Of a stretch of 64,000 bases of DNA, positions 49,413 to 58,543 are shown one piece after another. The translations under genes and the position numbers were made by a program. Source of the DNA: UKL13-3 sp044353855 (GTDB lineage Bacteria; Bacteroidota; Bacteroidia; UKL13-3); NCBI GenBank assembly GCA_044353855.1, contig JBILBF010000003.1, positions 248,001 to 312,000 of the forward strand. Direction: 5' to 3'. The stretch's first letter is position 1, and the number at the start of each line of letters is the position of its first letter. The notes below the pieces were generated by a model. The model saw only the letters and a list, made by a program, of their open reading frames with translations, did not search any database and had not been told where the DNA came from.

Positions 49413-51821
49413 TTATTTTCCGTTTACCATAAACTTCAATGTTTTGCTTCCGCTTGCATTGCTAATGGTGCAAAAGTACACACCATTGTTAAAGTTTTCA
49501 GTCGAAATAGTTTCGGTAAATTGAGTACCACGAACAGTGCGAGTAGCAACAACTTTACCCAATACATCAACTACCAAAATAGTTACTGGTTGTGTTTTAA
49601 TAAAATTACCTGTAACGGTTATATTGCTGGTAGCAGGATTTGGATAAATAGCCAATTGAGCAAAGTTCAATTCGTTTTCATTGATACCCACGCTGGTTGT
49701 ATCTTTTACAACAACTATACGCTCTACTGAATCTGCTAAACCCCAAGCATCGGTAACTTTGTACGTAAGCACATAGGCTCCAATAGCTGCTGTGTTCACC
49801 GTTCCTGTTACTACAATATTTGCAGTAATATCACCATCAATATTATCCATAGCCGTTGCTCCCAAATCTGCATATACACCCGAACCCACATATACCGTAT
49901 CGGGGTTGTTTCCATTTAACGTAATTACAGGAGCTACAGAATCTAATTTGCTTAAATCTATATCATCAAGATTACGTGGTATTAATTTAAAATTACCATT
50001 AGCAAAATACATAGGACCTTGAATATACCCCATCATCATTTCAGCTTTTACTTTTTTGTTTAATCCTTTAAAGCTTAAATTTAAATCATCTATTCGCAAC
50101 CCAGTTAAAGCTGCGCTGTTTTTAGCTATTACGGAGAATTCGCCAAAATCACTAGTTGGCCCATCCGGGTTTGAACTATTTACTTTTACCGAATCAAAAC
50201 GCACTAATACTCCTTCGTATTTACGTGAATAGGCAATATTATTGAGTGCAAATGAATCCATAGATAAGGCACTTTCAAAACTTGGTAATACATTACCACT
50301 TGAAACTACTGACCCTAAAATATTGAATAAATTAGTCGTGTTAAAATTTTCGCCTACCGTTGCACGTGTAATTTGAACCGAGTCGCCTACTTGCCATGCA
50401 TCAACAGTACCATTAGAACCTTTTTGAATAAAGATAGCACTATTAGGACCTGTTCCATTTTGTACTGTTAGCATATTACCAAAGTTTTTGCCCGTAACAA
50501 TACCACGTACATCAATATTTAACAACGAATCGCCTGCCCAAATACTAGAGCCACTAGTGGTATTGCTGTATTGCAATTGTTGAATACTGTTTACACCATT
50601 GGTGGTTACATAAAATTGTCTTCCCAACGTTAATGGATCAGGAAAAAATGTTTGGCGGTCTTTTTTATCTTCAGCTCTTACCCAATATGTAAATACACCT
50701 TCGGTACCTACTGGATTTACTTTACCAGCAAAGTAATTAGGAAATGAAGGAACAGCTGTCATCAATACCGAATCTAATTGATTAGGTGTTGCTGGAGATT
50801 TGTAGTATAAATATTGTGTTTTTAATGTTGTATCACCCACCGTAATTTCAAACGTGATGTTTAACGTATCGGTTACTTTGGATAAAATAGGATTGCGGTT
50901 TACAAATTTCACAATAGGTGGGCAAGCCGTGCATATTTTAAAATCGGTAGGATAAATAGGCGTAATTCCATAACGTTGAACACCACTTGCAGCATATTCG
51001 GTAACAACTCCTCTAATGTATTCTAAACGTGTTCCAATAGGCGGAGGAAAGAAGGTATTCGCAATTTTAGGAACAGTATCTTCATTATCATCTCTTCTGT
51101 AATACGCAGAAAAATCGCGAACGTCTAATACATTTCCAAAATCATCAATTACGCTCCAAAATGTACGGTTTCCACTATTTTGAATGCTATAAACACTTAC
51201 ATCTTTAATGGTAACCAATGTACCCTCATATTGCTCGGCAGTACTTTTTTGTTGAACCCAACCGGTATTAGGGTTACCCGTCATTAATTGGTTTGCAGAA
51301 ATTTCGGAATACACCAACGTATCAGGTGTAAGTGAAACTTGTTCTACAAAATTATCCCAATTGGCATTATTTCGAATTAAGTTAATTTGTGTTTCACCAC
51401 TAAAGTTTCTAATGACACCTGTAACTCTTACTGGAAAACCTACCACAAAATTGTCGTAAAACTTTGATTCCGTATTCAAATCATTTAATGTAACACCTGT
51501 TCCTGCTGGATCACACATCACCAAAAGGCCACTCCATGGTCCTCCACCTTTACGTTGGATATATGCTCCTTTACGCGATGCAAGAGACAATCCATATATT
51601 TTAGGATTAGAAATTACGATACCTTCAAAACGAACAGTATCGCCATAAACGGTGTCTCTTTTTTGTGTAGAATAATCAGGTAATGTGTTAGCCGTTGTGC
51701 TGTCTAATTTAAGTTTATTAACAAACTGTATCGAATCTATAGGAAGAATTGGATACGGATTTTGTGCCTTGAGCATCATCGTTGCTCCCAGCATCATCAT
51801 GGATAGTAATAGTTTTTTCAT
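49413..51821 (-). CDS. Large secreted protein with Ig-like domain and T9SS sorting domain
   Basis: 802 residues with signal peptide (MKKLLLSMMMLGATMMLKAQ). The N-terminal half contains OB/DUF5689-type domains (GDTVRFEGIVISNPKIYGLS, FVVGFPVRVTGVIRNFSGE, EGTLVTIKDVSVYSIQNSG), repeated later around GIVTGKNFGNMLTVQNGTG. A DUF5011-type Ig domain follows (VGSGVYADLGATAMDNIDGD), then a T9SS C-terminal domain with AIYPNPATSNITVTG and NFNNGVYFCTISNASG. Such domains occur in secreted nuclease- or adhesion-related proteins; no catalytic motif is visible. It is a surface or released protein. Confidence 0.82.
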   Translation of the reverse strand: MKKLLLSMMMLGATMMLKAQNPYPILPIDSIQFVNKLKLDSTTANTLPDYSTQKRDTVYGDTVRFEGIVISNPKIYGLSLASRKGAYIQRKGGGPWSGLLVMCDPAGTGVTLNDLNTESKFYDNFVVGFPVRVTGVIRNFSGETQINLIRNNANWDNFVEQVSLTPDTLVYSEISANQLMTGNPNTGWVQQKSTAEQYEGTLVTIKDVSVYSIQNSGNRTFWSVIDDFGNVLDVRDFSAYYRRDDNEDTVPKIANTFFPPPIGTRLEYIRGVVTEYAASGVQRYGITPIYPTDFKICTACPPIVKFVNRNPILSKVTDTLNITFEITVGDTTLKTQYLYYKSPATPNQLDSVLMTAVPSFPNYFAGKVNPVGTEGVFTYWVRAEDKKDRQTFFPDPLTLGRQFYVTTNGVNSIQQLQYSNTTSGSSIWAGDSLLNIDVRGIVTGKNFGNMLTVQNGTGPNSAIFIQKGSNGTVDAWQVGDSVQITRATVGENFNTTNLFNILGSVVSSGNVLPSFESALSMDSFALNNIAYSRKYEGVLVRFDSVKVNSSNPDGPTSDFGEFSVIAKNSAALTGLRIDDLNLSFKGLNKKVKAEMMMGYIQGPMYFANGNFKLIPRNLDDIDLSKLDSVAPVITLNGNNPDTVYVGSGVYADLGATAMDNIDGDITANIVVTGTVNTAAIGAYVLTYKVTDAWGLADSVERIVVVKDTTSVGINENELNFAQLAIYPNPATSNITVTGNFIKTQPVTILVVDVLGKVVATRTVRGTQFTETISTENFNNGVYFCTISNASGSKTLKFMVNGK

Positions 51822-51892
51822 TTTAGTGTATTGGTTATTTGGTTGTATAATTATTGTTTTTCTTATTTTTCTATATCGTCTCGTATCTCAAT

Positions 51893-51948
51893 TCTCACAT
51901 CTCACTTCTCATCTTCACATCTTCACATCTTCTCATCTGCACATTTAA
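51893..51948. repeat. Octameric low-complexity tract between two secreted-protein genes
   Basis: The plus strand shows CATCTTCA, CATCTTCA, CATCTTCT, CATCTGCA in register (8-bp period) just 3' of the gene that ends at 51949. It is the reverse complement of the tract at 41955 and related to that at 23330. Confidence 0.6.
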
Positions 51949-54051
51949 TTACTTCATCACAGCAAATTTTCCTACTTCCATATTTCCAGTTTTAGCATCT
52001 TTAACAGTAAACAAATATACACCAGTTGCAATATTAGTTTTGGATGTTGATAATAAATCCCAAGCATGCTCTCCTCCTGAAAACACCATTTTGCCTTCGT
52101 TGCCATACACATCAAACCATTGAGCATCTTCGCCTTGGTAGGTTGCCGCATTGTGGTTTAAGGAAGCAACTAAATCGCCATTGCTGGTATAAATATTAAT
52201 AGTACAAACTACTGGAAGATTGGTAAAATAGATTTTTTGCGTACGTGATGTTGTGCCGTTCCAAGCTGCTGTAGTGAGGTATGGGTTTGGATACACACCT
52301 ATTTTCGACTCTTTCTTTGAATCAATACTGGCATTTTCGGAACCCGCAAAAACCCGCAATTCATTTTCGGTAAACGATGATTCTAATGATTCAATTTTGA
52401 GTGTTGTGTTGCCTTTGTCAAAAGCTGTAACGGTAAATTGATATTGCCATCCGTTGAGCAAATTATCCATTGTATACTTAAAATTATAAGCAATAGGATC
52501 TCCATCAAAAAGTATAGGTTGTGGTAATTGAATGGCATCAAAACCGTTGTTAACACCAATACCATTGCCCATACTATCCCATTGCGCTATAAGGTTATTA
52601 TTATCTGCTAAGTTCTGATCCAAATCATCCCCAATATTGGTGCGGTATAAACGAAAACCTTCAAAATCTTTTTGCCTGGTAATAGGATCAACAGATTGAA
52701 TGGCCGAAGCATCCCAATAAATTTCCACTTTTTGATTGGAAGGAACTATTTTTATGTTGGGAGAAGTAGGTGGTTCGGGCAAAACGAACCGATCGAGTTT
52801 ACCGTTACCATTAACATCCAAAGCAGGATCATATTTGCCATCTTCATTAATATCTTCGCCAACATAGGTTGAACGCGTACGGGCAAAATGTTCGGTAAGT
52901 TCCACACGCGATTCGGGGGTAGATAAAATATTGGAACCAGAAACGGGTCGCACCGTTTTATTGGCACATACATAAGCTACAGCATAATCAAATGATTCGC
53001 CTGGATTTACTGTGGGAATAGGGCCAGCAGCAACCAATTGAAGCCAATTTGCAGGTGGTCCATTAAACGGACCATTGCCACCATATATATCAGATGAATC
53101 ATTTCCTGCAACCATTTTATCATACCTTCCTAAATCATCGGCAGGTTTAGTAAATTCGGGAAATACAGAGGTAAAATTCCAAAAACTATACGTAGTACGT
53201 GGTGCTTCAAAACCTCTTGCCAAAAAAGTATCGGGTTTATTAGGGTTAAAAAATAAACCACGCCAATCCATTCCTAAAAACTGCATGGCACCATAGCTTT
53301 GAATAAAGTTAGCATCATCGGCTGCATTATCCCCTAACCAAGCATAAATGGCTTTGTATTTTGTATCTGTACCATTTCGGCCTTTGTTAAAAAAAGCAGT
53401 ACCTACATCGCGTGTTTGGTTAATATTTCGAACAACTAAATCCGCCCATTGCCCCATCCAAACTTCTTTTAATGTATCCGAAGAATGGTTGGTAATTTTA
53501 TAATTACAAATGACAAAAAAATCAGCAAAAGGAAAATTCCAAGAATAGCTTTCTAAAGTTGCTGTTACTTTTAGTGGATTATCATGTCCTGAAATGACTT
53601 GTTGTGTGCCAGGTACAACTGTGTTGGAATCCGTTAAATTAAACACAAAATCTTGGTGAGATATGGCCGATGAAGAATAGTTTGGACTATTGGTAAGTTT
53701 GGATTTTTCAGCCGGAGCGGTTGTAGCCGTAAATTCGTAACCAGATCCTCCAGTAGAATAACCAGAAGAAGCATCAAAAGCACTGGTAGAAACTAATTTT
53801 TGACCATTAACAATTGCGCCAATCCAAAAACCAGATTCAAATAAATGTTCCAATCCTTTTTGAGGATAAGCCATCGATTCCGGTCCTTGCACATTGCTTC
53901 TTACAGCAGGTCGGCCAATCGTTCCAACAGAACTTTCTGTAAGTTTGATTCGACCTACATTGGTTGTTTTTTGTTGGAAACCAACTTGTGCTGAAACACA
54001 AAATGCCATAGAGGCTAACCATAAAAAAAGGATATTCTTGTGTAACATCAT
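51949..54051 (-). CDS. Large secreted protein with calcium-binding-like loops and C-terminal sorting domain
   Basis: 700 residues, signal peptide about residues 1-21 (FCVSAQ). A long N-terminal region of beta-rich sequence (residues 30-380) is followed by EF-hand/dockerin-like loops DINEDGKYD and DVNGNGKLD, a fibronectin-III-like segment (KVEIYWDASAIQSVDPITRQ, YQFTVTAFDKGNT), and a C-terminal FlgD/T9SS-type domain (KIGVYPNPYL, TNIATGVYLFTVKDAKTGN, EVGKFAVMK). I expect export by type IX secretion. No enzymatic motif was found. An MM start is used; the following gene on the strand is another secreted protein. Confidence 0.78.
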   Translation of the reverse strand: MMLHKNILFLWLASMAFCVSAQVGFQQKTTNVGRIKLTESSVGTIGRPAVRSNVQGPESMAYPQKGLEHLFESGFWIGAIVNGQKLVSTSAFDASSGYSTGGSGYEFTATTAPAEKSKLTNSPNYSSSAISHQDFVFNLTDSNTVVPGTQQVISGHDNPLKVTATLESYSWNFPFADFFVICNYKITNHSSDTLKEVWMGQWADLVVRNINQTRDVGTAFFNKGRNGTDTKYKAIYAWLGDNAADDANFIQSYGAMQFLGMDWRGLFFNPNKPDTFLARGFEAPRTTYSFWNFTSVFPEFTKPADDLGRYDKMVAGNDSSDIYGGNGPFNGPPANWLQLVAAGPIPTVNPGESFDYAVAYVCANKTVRPVSGSNILSTPESRVELTEHFARTRSTYVGEDINEDGKYDPALDVNGNGKLDRFVLPEPPTSPNIKIVPSNQKVEIYWDASAIQSVDPITRQKDFEGFRLYRTNIGDDLDQNLADNNNLIAQWDSMGNGIGVNNGFDAIQLPQPILFDGDPIAYNFKYTMDNLLNGWQYQFTVTAFDKGNTTLKIESLESSFTENELRVFAGSENASIDSKKESKIGVYPNPYLTTAAWNGTTSRTQKIYFTNLPVVCTINIYTSNGDLVASLNHNAATYQGEDAQWFDVYGNEGKMVFSGGEHAWDLLSTSKTNIATGVYLFTVKDAKTGNMEVGKFAVMK

Positions 54052-54476
54052 AAAATTTAGAGTGCAAATATGTTCCTTTTTATGTTATTTTAGATTACCA
54101 TAATCTTAAGGATTTACTTTTATCGTGTAAAATTAACTTTCTTAACTTTCTACCATTTTACATTTTATACCAACCTAACTTACTATCAACGTCTTATATA
54201 ATCATGCTGAAAACCCCTTATTTTACAAGACTTTAACTAATTTTAATTTGATTATCAGTAGGTTGTAAAATCAACTACCAAAAGCCAACAATGAATGTTA
54301 AAAAATTATTAAGCCACTGTTTTACGTTAAAAAGCAATAACACTGTATCAGTACTTTAGATAAAAAAGTTAGCAACGTCAATCTTCACAGATGTTAACAA
54401 ATTTTTAGTGACCAGTAAGTAGTTACCTCCTATTAATAAGATTAATCCACAGCGTGTGCACATAATTTAACAATGC

Positions 54477-54485
54477 TGTGTATAA
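54477..54485 (-). promoter_or_regulatory. DnaA-box match upstream of dnaB
   Basis: TTATACACA on the minus strand matches the TTATnCACA consensus. A one-mismatch site (TAATCCACA) lies about 35 bases to the left, and CACAGC/GCTGTG form an inverted pair around both. DnaA binding is inference. Confidence 0.45.
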
Positions 54486-54529
54486 GTCATTTTACAACAA
54501 CTTAAATGGTCAAAAAAGGATGATTGACT

Positions 54530-54537
54530 TATATTTG
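54530..54537 (+). promoter_or_regulatory. -7 promoter element of dnaB
   Basis: TATATTTG, a perfect TAnnTTTG, 36 bases before ATG 54574. It argues against the longer in-frame start at 54478, which would lie upstream of the transcript. Confidence 0.55.
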
Positions 54538-54573
54538 ATGAGCACAGATGTAGTAAAGTGTTCAAGCAAGAGA

Positions 54574-56109
54574 ATGGCCGAATCAATAAAAAATACAAGA
54601 AGAACTAGTCGTAATACAGACCTTAAGTCGATACTAGAAGCAGGAAAAGTCCCCCCACAATCAATAGATTTGGAAGAAGCTGTGCTAGGAGCATTGATGC
54701 TCGAAAAAAATGCCATCACTGTGGTATCAGACATTTTAAAACCTGAAAGTTTTTACAAAGAAGCTCACATCCTTATTTTTCAATCCATCAAGGATTTATT
54801 TAGCAATGCACAGCCCATTGATATTTTAACAGTAACATCCGATTTGCGAAAAAAAGGACAGTTGGATATCGTTGGTGGTGCCTATTATATCACTTCGTTA
54901 ACCAACAGGGTAGCTTCGGCTGCAAATATTGAATACCATGCTCGTATCGTTGCCCAAAAGTTTATACAACGAGAGTTAATACGCATAGCAAGCGAAATTC
55001 AAAAAGAAGCATTTGAAGAATCAACTGATGCATTTGAACTGCTGGATAATGCCGAAAAAAAATTATTTGAAGTATCGCAAGGGAATATAAAGCGCGATTA
55101 CAAACAAATGAATTATGTAATTAAAGAAGCTATTAAAGAAATAGAATCACTTAAAGGCAAAGAGGGCGAATTATCAGGTGTTCCTTCAGGTTTTACAAAA
55201 CTAGATCGAATAACCTCTGGATTTCAAAAATCAGATTTGATTATATTGGCAGCAAGACCCGGTATGGGTAAAACAGCAATGGTTATGTCTATTGCACGTA
55301 ATGCATCCTTAAATTCTGATAAAGCAAAAGCCATTGCTATTTTTTCATTAGAAATGAGCAGCAAACAATTGGTAACAAGGATGATTAGTGGTGAAGCAGA
55401 AATTTCTGGAGAAAAACTCAAAAAAGGAAATCTTGCCGAACATGAATGGCAACAATTAAATACTAAAATAGCAAGGCTTAATGAAGCCCCTATTTTTATA
55501 GATGATACACCAGCACTGTCCATTTTTGAATTGCGCAGCAAATGTAGAAGGTTAAAAGAACAGAACAATATTGAAATGATTATCATTGATTACTTGCAGT
55601 TAATGCGGGGAGATGATACCAATAATAAAAATGGAAACCGTGAACAAGAAGTAAGTTATATTTCACGCTCTTTGAAAGCCTTAGCCAAAGAATTGGATGT
55701 GCCTGTAATTGCTTTAGCTCAGTTGAGCCGTGCAAGCGAAAAACGTGGAAGCAGCGGCACGGCAAGTATTCCAATGTTGTCCGACTTACGTGAATCGGGT
55801 TCAATTGAACAAGATGCCGATATGGTTATGTTTATTTACCGACCAGAATATTATCACATAACCGAATTTGAAGATGGCAGTTCTACCCATGGAGTAGCAG
55901 AGTTGCATATAGCCAAGAATAGAAATGGAGCATTGGATAAAGTTAGGCTGCGTTTTGTACACGAGTTTACCAAGTTTCAGGATTTAACAGAGTTTGAATA
56001 CCAATCAGATTCTAGCATGTCAACTGATAACCCTGGAATGATTACCATCAGTTCAAAATTAAATGATATGGGGCATGATGAAGATGATTTTACACCTGCA
56101 CCGTTTTAA
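54574..56109 (+). CDS. dnaB: Replicative DNA helicase DnaB
   Basis: 511 residues from ATG 54574 (MAESIKNTRRTSRNTD). N-terminal helical domain (PPQSIDLEEAVLGALMLEKN) that binds primase, linker, then the RecA-like motor with Walker A AARPGMGKTAM, Walker B region MIIIDYLQLM and arginine-finger segment LSDLRESGSIEQDADMV. It unwinds DNA at the fork as a hexamer. The C-terminal tail is acidic (DMGHDEDDFTPAPF). The frame is open to 54478, but a perfect -7 element lies between the two starts. Confidence 0.96.
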   Translation: MAESIKNTRRTSRNTDLKSILEAGKVPPQSIDLEEAVLGALMLEKNAITVVSDILKPESFYKEAHILIFQSIKDLFSNAQPIDILTVTSDLRKKGQLDIVGGAYYITSLTNRVASAANIEYHARIVAQKFIQRELIRIASEIQKEAFEESTDAFELLDNAEKKLFEVSQGNIKRDYKQMNYVIKEAIKEIESLKGKEGELSGVPSGFTKLDRITSGFQKSDLIILAARPGMGKTAMVMSIARNASLNSDKAKAIAIFSLEMSSKQLVTRMISGEAEISGEKLKKGNLAEHEWQQLNTKIARLNEAPIFIDDTPALSIFELRSKCRRLKEQNNIEMIIIDYLQLMRGDDTNNKNGNREQEVSYISRSLKALAKELDVPVIALAQLSRASEKRGSSGTASIPMLSDLRESGSIEQDADMVMFIYRPEYYHITEFEDGSSTHGVAELHIAKNRNGALDKVRLRFVHEFTKFQDLTEFEYQSDSSMSTDNPGMITISSKLNDMGHDEDDFTPAPF

Positions 56110-56275
56110 GTTAATTAATTGATAAAGTAATAGTTAATTAGTTAAGAATTTATCATTCAACATTCGTCATTTATTATTTTTTACTAACGACATTTACAAT
56201 CAGTAAAAACGGATTCAATAATCATTGTTTGATGTCCTTATCCTTATGATTTATCCAATAGCAACTTCTAATTTT

Positions 56276-56590
56276 CTAATAAGCTAATTCATCAATAGCA
56301 CTTTTAAACTCATTCACTGTTTTCCTGTCACCTTTAAGTTGAGCTTCACTCATGCCTTTTTCATAAATGGCAATAGCTTCTGTTTCGTTATTTGCTTCCA
56401 ATAATTTTCCAAGCTGGTAATAAGCTGCTACATACTGTTCATCGGTTGCAATAATTGTTTTAAACAGCTTCTGTGCTTCAACTGGTTGTTGCATTGCTAA
56501 ATACTCCATTGCCAATACATATTGAAGAAATAAATCTTGAGGATCTAGCTCAAGCATTTCGAGTAGTTTTTGAAAGCGAGTATTTGACAT
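56276..56590 (-). CDS. Small tetratricopeptide-repeat protein
   Basis: 104 residues, cytosolic. About two TPR units are recognisable (DPQDLFLQYVLAMEYLAMQ, YVAAYYQLGKLLEANNETEA), with a helix-turn-helix arrangement. Short soluble TPR proteins are adaptor modules; no partner is indicated. It is divergent from etfB with 54 bases between the starts, and its own end faces dnaB convergently. Confidence 0.7.
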   Translation of the reverse strand: MSNTRFQKLLEMLELDPQDLFLQYVLAMEYLAMQQPVEAQKLFKTIIATDEQYVAAYYQLGKLLEANNETEAIAIYEKGMSEAQLKGDRKTVNEFKSAIDELAY

Positions 56591-56612
56591 TTTTCTAAAA
56601 ACAAAATTTGAG

Positions 56613-56620
56613 TACTTTTG
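56613..56620 (+). promoter_or_regulatory. -7 promoter element of etfB
   Basis: TACTTTTG, a perfect TAnnTTTG, 24 bases before the etfB ATG. Confidence 0.5.
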
Positions 56621-56644
56621 TCTTCTTTTTATAACAGTTAACGT

Positions 56645-57382
56645 ATGAAAATATTAGTTTGCTTAAGCAACGTGCCCGACACAACAACAAAGGTAACTTT
56701 TACCGACAATAACACTAAATTTAACACTGCTGGTGTTCAATTTATTATTAACCCATATGATGAATTAGCCTTAACAAGAGCTTTAGAAATAACTGAAAAA
56801 CAAGGTGGAACTGTAACGACAGTAACTGTTGGTTTACCCGACACTGAAGCTAGTATCCGCAAAGCTTTGGCTATAGGTGCAACTGAATCTGTTCGCATAA
56901 ATGCTGAACCAACAAGTGCGTATTTTGTAGCTGAGCAAATTGCTGCTTACGCCAAAGAACAAAACTTTGATTTAGTATTAACGGGGCGTGAATCTATTGA
57001 TTACAATGGAGGACAAGTGGCTGGATTGCTCGGGGAAATGCTAAACATACCTTCGGTAAATGTTGTAACCAGCATTGATGTTGAAAATGGTATTGCTACC
57101 ATGGAGCGTGATATTGATGGTGGTAGAGAAAAATTAAGCTGTAAACTTCCATTAGTAGCAAGTGCACAAAAAGAACTTACAGAACCTCGTATACCGAATA
57201 TGCGTGGAATTATGGCTGCCCGTAGCAAACCCTTAACAGTTATAGAAGCAACCTCAAGTGAACTTACTTCAGCAACAATTGGTTTTGATATGCCTGCACC
57301 AAAAGGAGGTGTAAAATTGATACCCGCAGATCAAGCTGAGCAACTGATTGATTTATTACACAATGAAGCCAAAATAATTTAA
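56645..57382 (+). CDS. etfB: Electron transfer flavoprotein subunit beta
   Basis: 245 residues. EtfB holds AMP and forms the FAD-containing heterodimer with EtfA that passes electrons from acyl-CoA and related dehydrogenases. The N terminus ILVCLSNVPDTTTKVTFTDN, NPYDELALTRALE, the VTVGLPDTEASIRKALAIGA loop and GRESIDYNGGQVAGLLGEML are diagnostic, and the recognition-loop region LPLVASAQKELTEPRIPNMR is present. Length is normal. etfA follows after 135 bases that contain an unusual palindromic tract. Confidence 0.96.
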   Translation: MKILVCLSNVPDTTTKVTFTDNNTKFNTAGVQFIINPYDELALTRALEITEKQGGTVTTVTVGLPDTEASIRKALAIGATESVRINAEPTSAYFVAEQIAAYAKEQNFDLVLTGRESIDYNGGQVAGLLGEMLNIPSVNVVTSIDVENGIATMERDIDGGREKLSCKLPLVASAQKELTEPRIPNMRGIMAARSKPLTVIEATSSELTSATIGFDMPAPKGGVKLIPADQAEQLIDLLHNEAKII

Positions 57383-57390
57383 GTAAGAAC

Positions 57391-57500
57391 TTAATTTAGT
57401 TGGTTAGGTTACTTAAGTTGGATAAGGAAGTAACCTTGTAACACATATTCAACTCAATTACCCAACCAACACAATTACTCAATCATCACAACCAAACAAC
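57391..57500. repeat. Imperfect inverted repeat between etfB and etfA
   Basis: The left part is G/T-rich (GTTGGTT 57399-57405), the right part A/C-rich (AACCAAC 57464-57470), pairing outermost. Inner pairs are AGTTG 57416-57420 with CAACT 57450-57454, and AAGG 57424-57427 with CCTT 57434-57437. An extended stem-loop would sit within the etfBA message. Confidence 0.55.
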
Positions 57501-57517
57501 ACAATTAACTTAAAAAC

Positions 57518-58486
57518 ATGAGCATATTAGTATTTGCAGAAAGTATAGACGGAACCTTCAAAAAATCAACATTAGAAGCCGTGAGCTATGGAAGCGAAAT
57601 TGCCAACAAAACAGCATCAACTTGTGTTGCAGTTTCAATTGGAAATATCGATGAAACCAAACTTGCTGAATTAGCATCATATGGTGCTGACAAGATTGTG
57701 ACTATCAACAGCGAAAAATTACATGGTTTTTCGGCACAAGCTTATGCCAAAGCAATTGCAAACATGGCTACTGCCGAACAATCAACCATTGTCATTATTT
57801 CGAATACTTATAGTGGAAAATCTGTAGCCCCACGTATTGCTGCTAAATTAAAAGCAGGAATAGCTAGTGGTGTAATTTCATATCCTGATACCACTGCAGG
57901 ATTTAAAGTTAGGAGAAGTGTTTTTTCGGGAAAAGCATTTGCTGACGTAGATATTAAAACCGCAATCAAAGTATTGGCAGTTACTCCTAACACTTTTGAT
58001 TTGATCCCAAACAATAAAACAGTTGTAATTACAACTGCAGATGGTGGATTATCGGATGCTGATTTTGTAACAAACTCAATTGAAGTATTGCGTGTTACAG
58101 GTAAAATTCCATTAACAGAAGCAGAAATTGTTGTAAGTGGTGGCCGTGGACTTAAAGGCCCAGAAAACTGGGGATTGATAGAAGACCTTGCTACTATTTT
58201 AGGTGCAGCTACTGCTTGCTCCAAGCCGGTAAGTGATATGGAATGGAGACCACACTCCGAGCATGTTGGTCAAACAGGAATTACCATTAAACCCAATTTA
58301 TACATTGCAGTAGGCATTAGTGGAGCCATACAACATCTTGCAGGAGTGAGTTCAAGCAAGGTAATAGTAGCTATCAATAAAGACCCTGAAGCACCTTTTT
58401 TTAAAGCAGCAGATTATGGAATTGTAGGTGATGCTTTTGAAATAATGCCAAAAATTATTGAAGCAGCTAAAAAGCTGAAAGGATAA
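57518..58486 (+). CDS. etfA: Electron transfer flavoprotein subunit alpha
   Basis: 322 residues. The N-terminal domain (ILVFAESIDGTFKKSTLEAV) precedes the C-terminal FAD-binding domain with VVSGGRGLKGPENWGLIEDL, the RPHSEHVGQTGITI loop and GISGAIQHLAGVSSSKVIVA, the family's diagnostic signature. Length is standard. It pairs with EtfB, encoded upstream; no acyl-CoA dehydrogenase or ETF-quinone oxidoreductase gene is within the window. A TatD-like gene follows after 57 bases. Confidence 0.96.
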   Translation: MSILVFAESIDGTFKKSTLEAVSYGSEIANKTASTCVAVSIGNIDETKLAELASYGADKIVTINSEKLHGFSAQAYAKAIANMATAEQSTIVIISNTYSGKSVAPRIAAKLKAGIASGVISYPDTTAGFKVRRSVFSGKAFADVDIKTAIKVLAVTPNTFDLIPNNKTVVITTADGGLSDADFVTNSIEVLRVTGKIPLTEAEIVVSGGRGLKGPENWGLIEDLATILGAATACSKPVSDMEWRPHSEHVGQTGITIKPNLYIAVGISGAIQHLAGVSSSKVIVAINKDPEAPFFKAADYGIVGDAFEIMPKIIEAAKKLKG

Positions 58487-58543
58487 TATGTTTTGATAGG
58501 GTATATTAGTTGATTCCCACAATTTATGTTACTTTGAATCAAC

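Larger units (their letters stand above)
54052..54573. other. Long AT-rich region upstream of dnaB
   Basis: No gene on either strand. The right end holds an inverted CACAGC/GCTGTG pair, a perfect DnaA-box sequence and a -7 element for dnaB. The rest (54100-54430) is AT-rich with weak inverted repeats only. Confidence 0.6.

Noticed and set aside
49246..49524. 92-codon plus-strand ORF starting in the G/T tract
   Set aside because: It is low-complexity and then runs antisense into the secreted-protein gene; no coding features.
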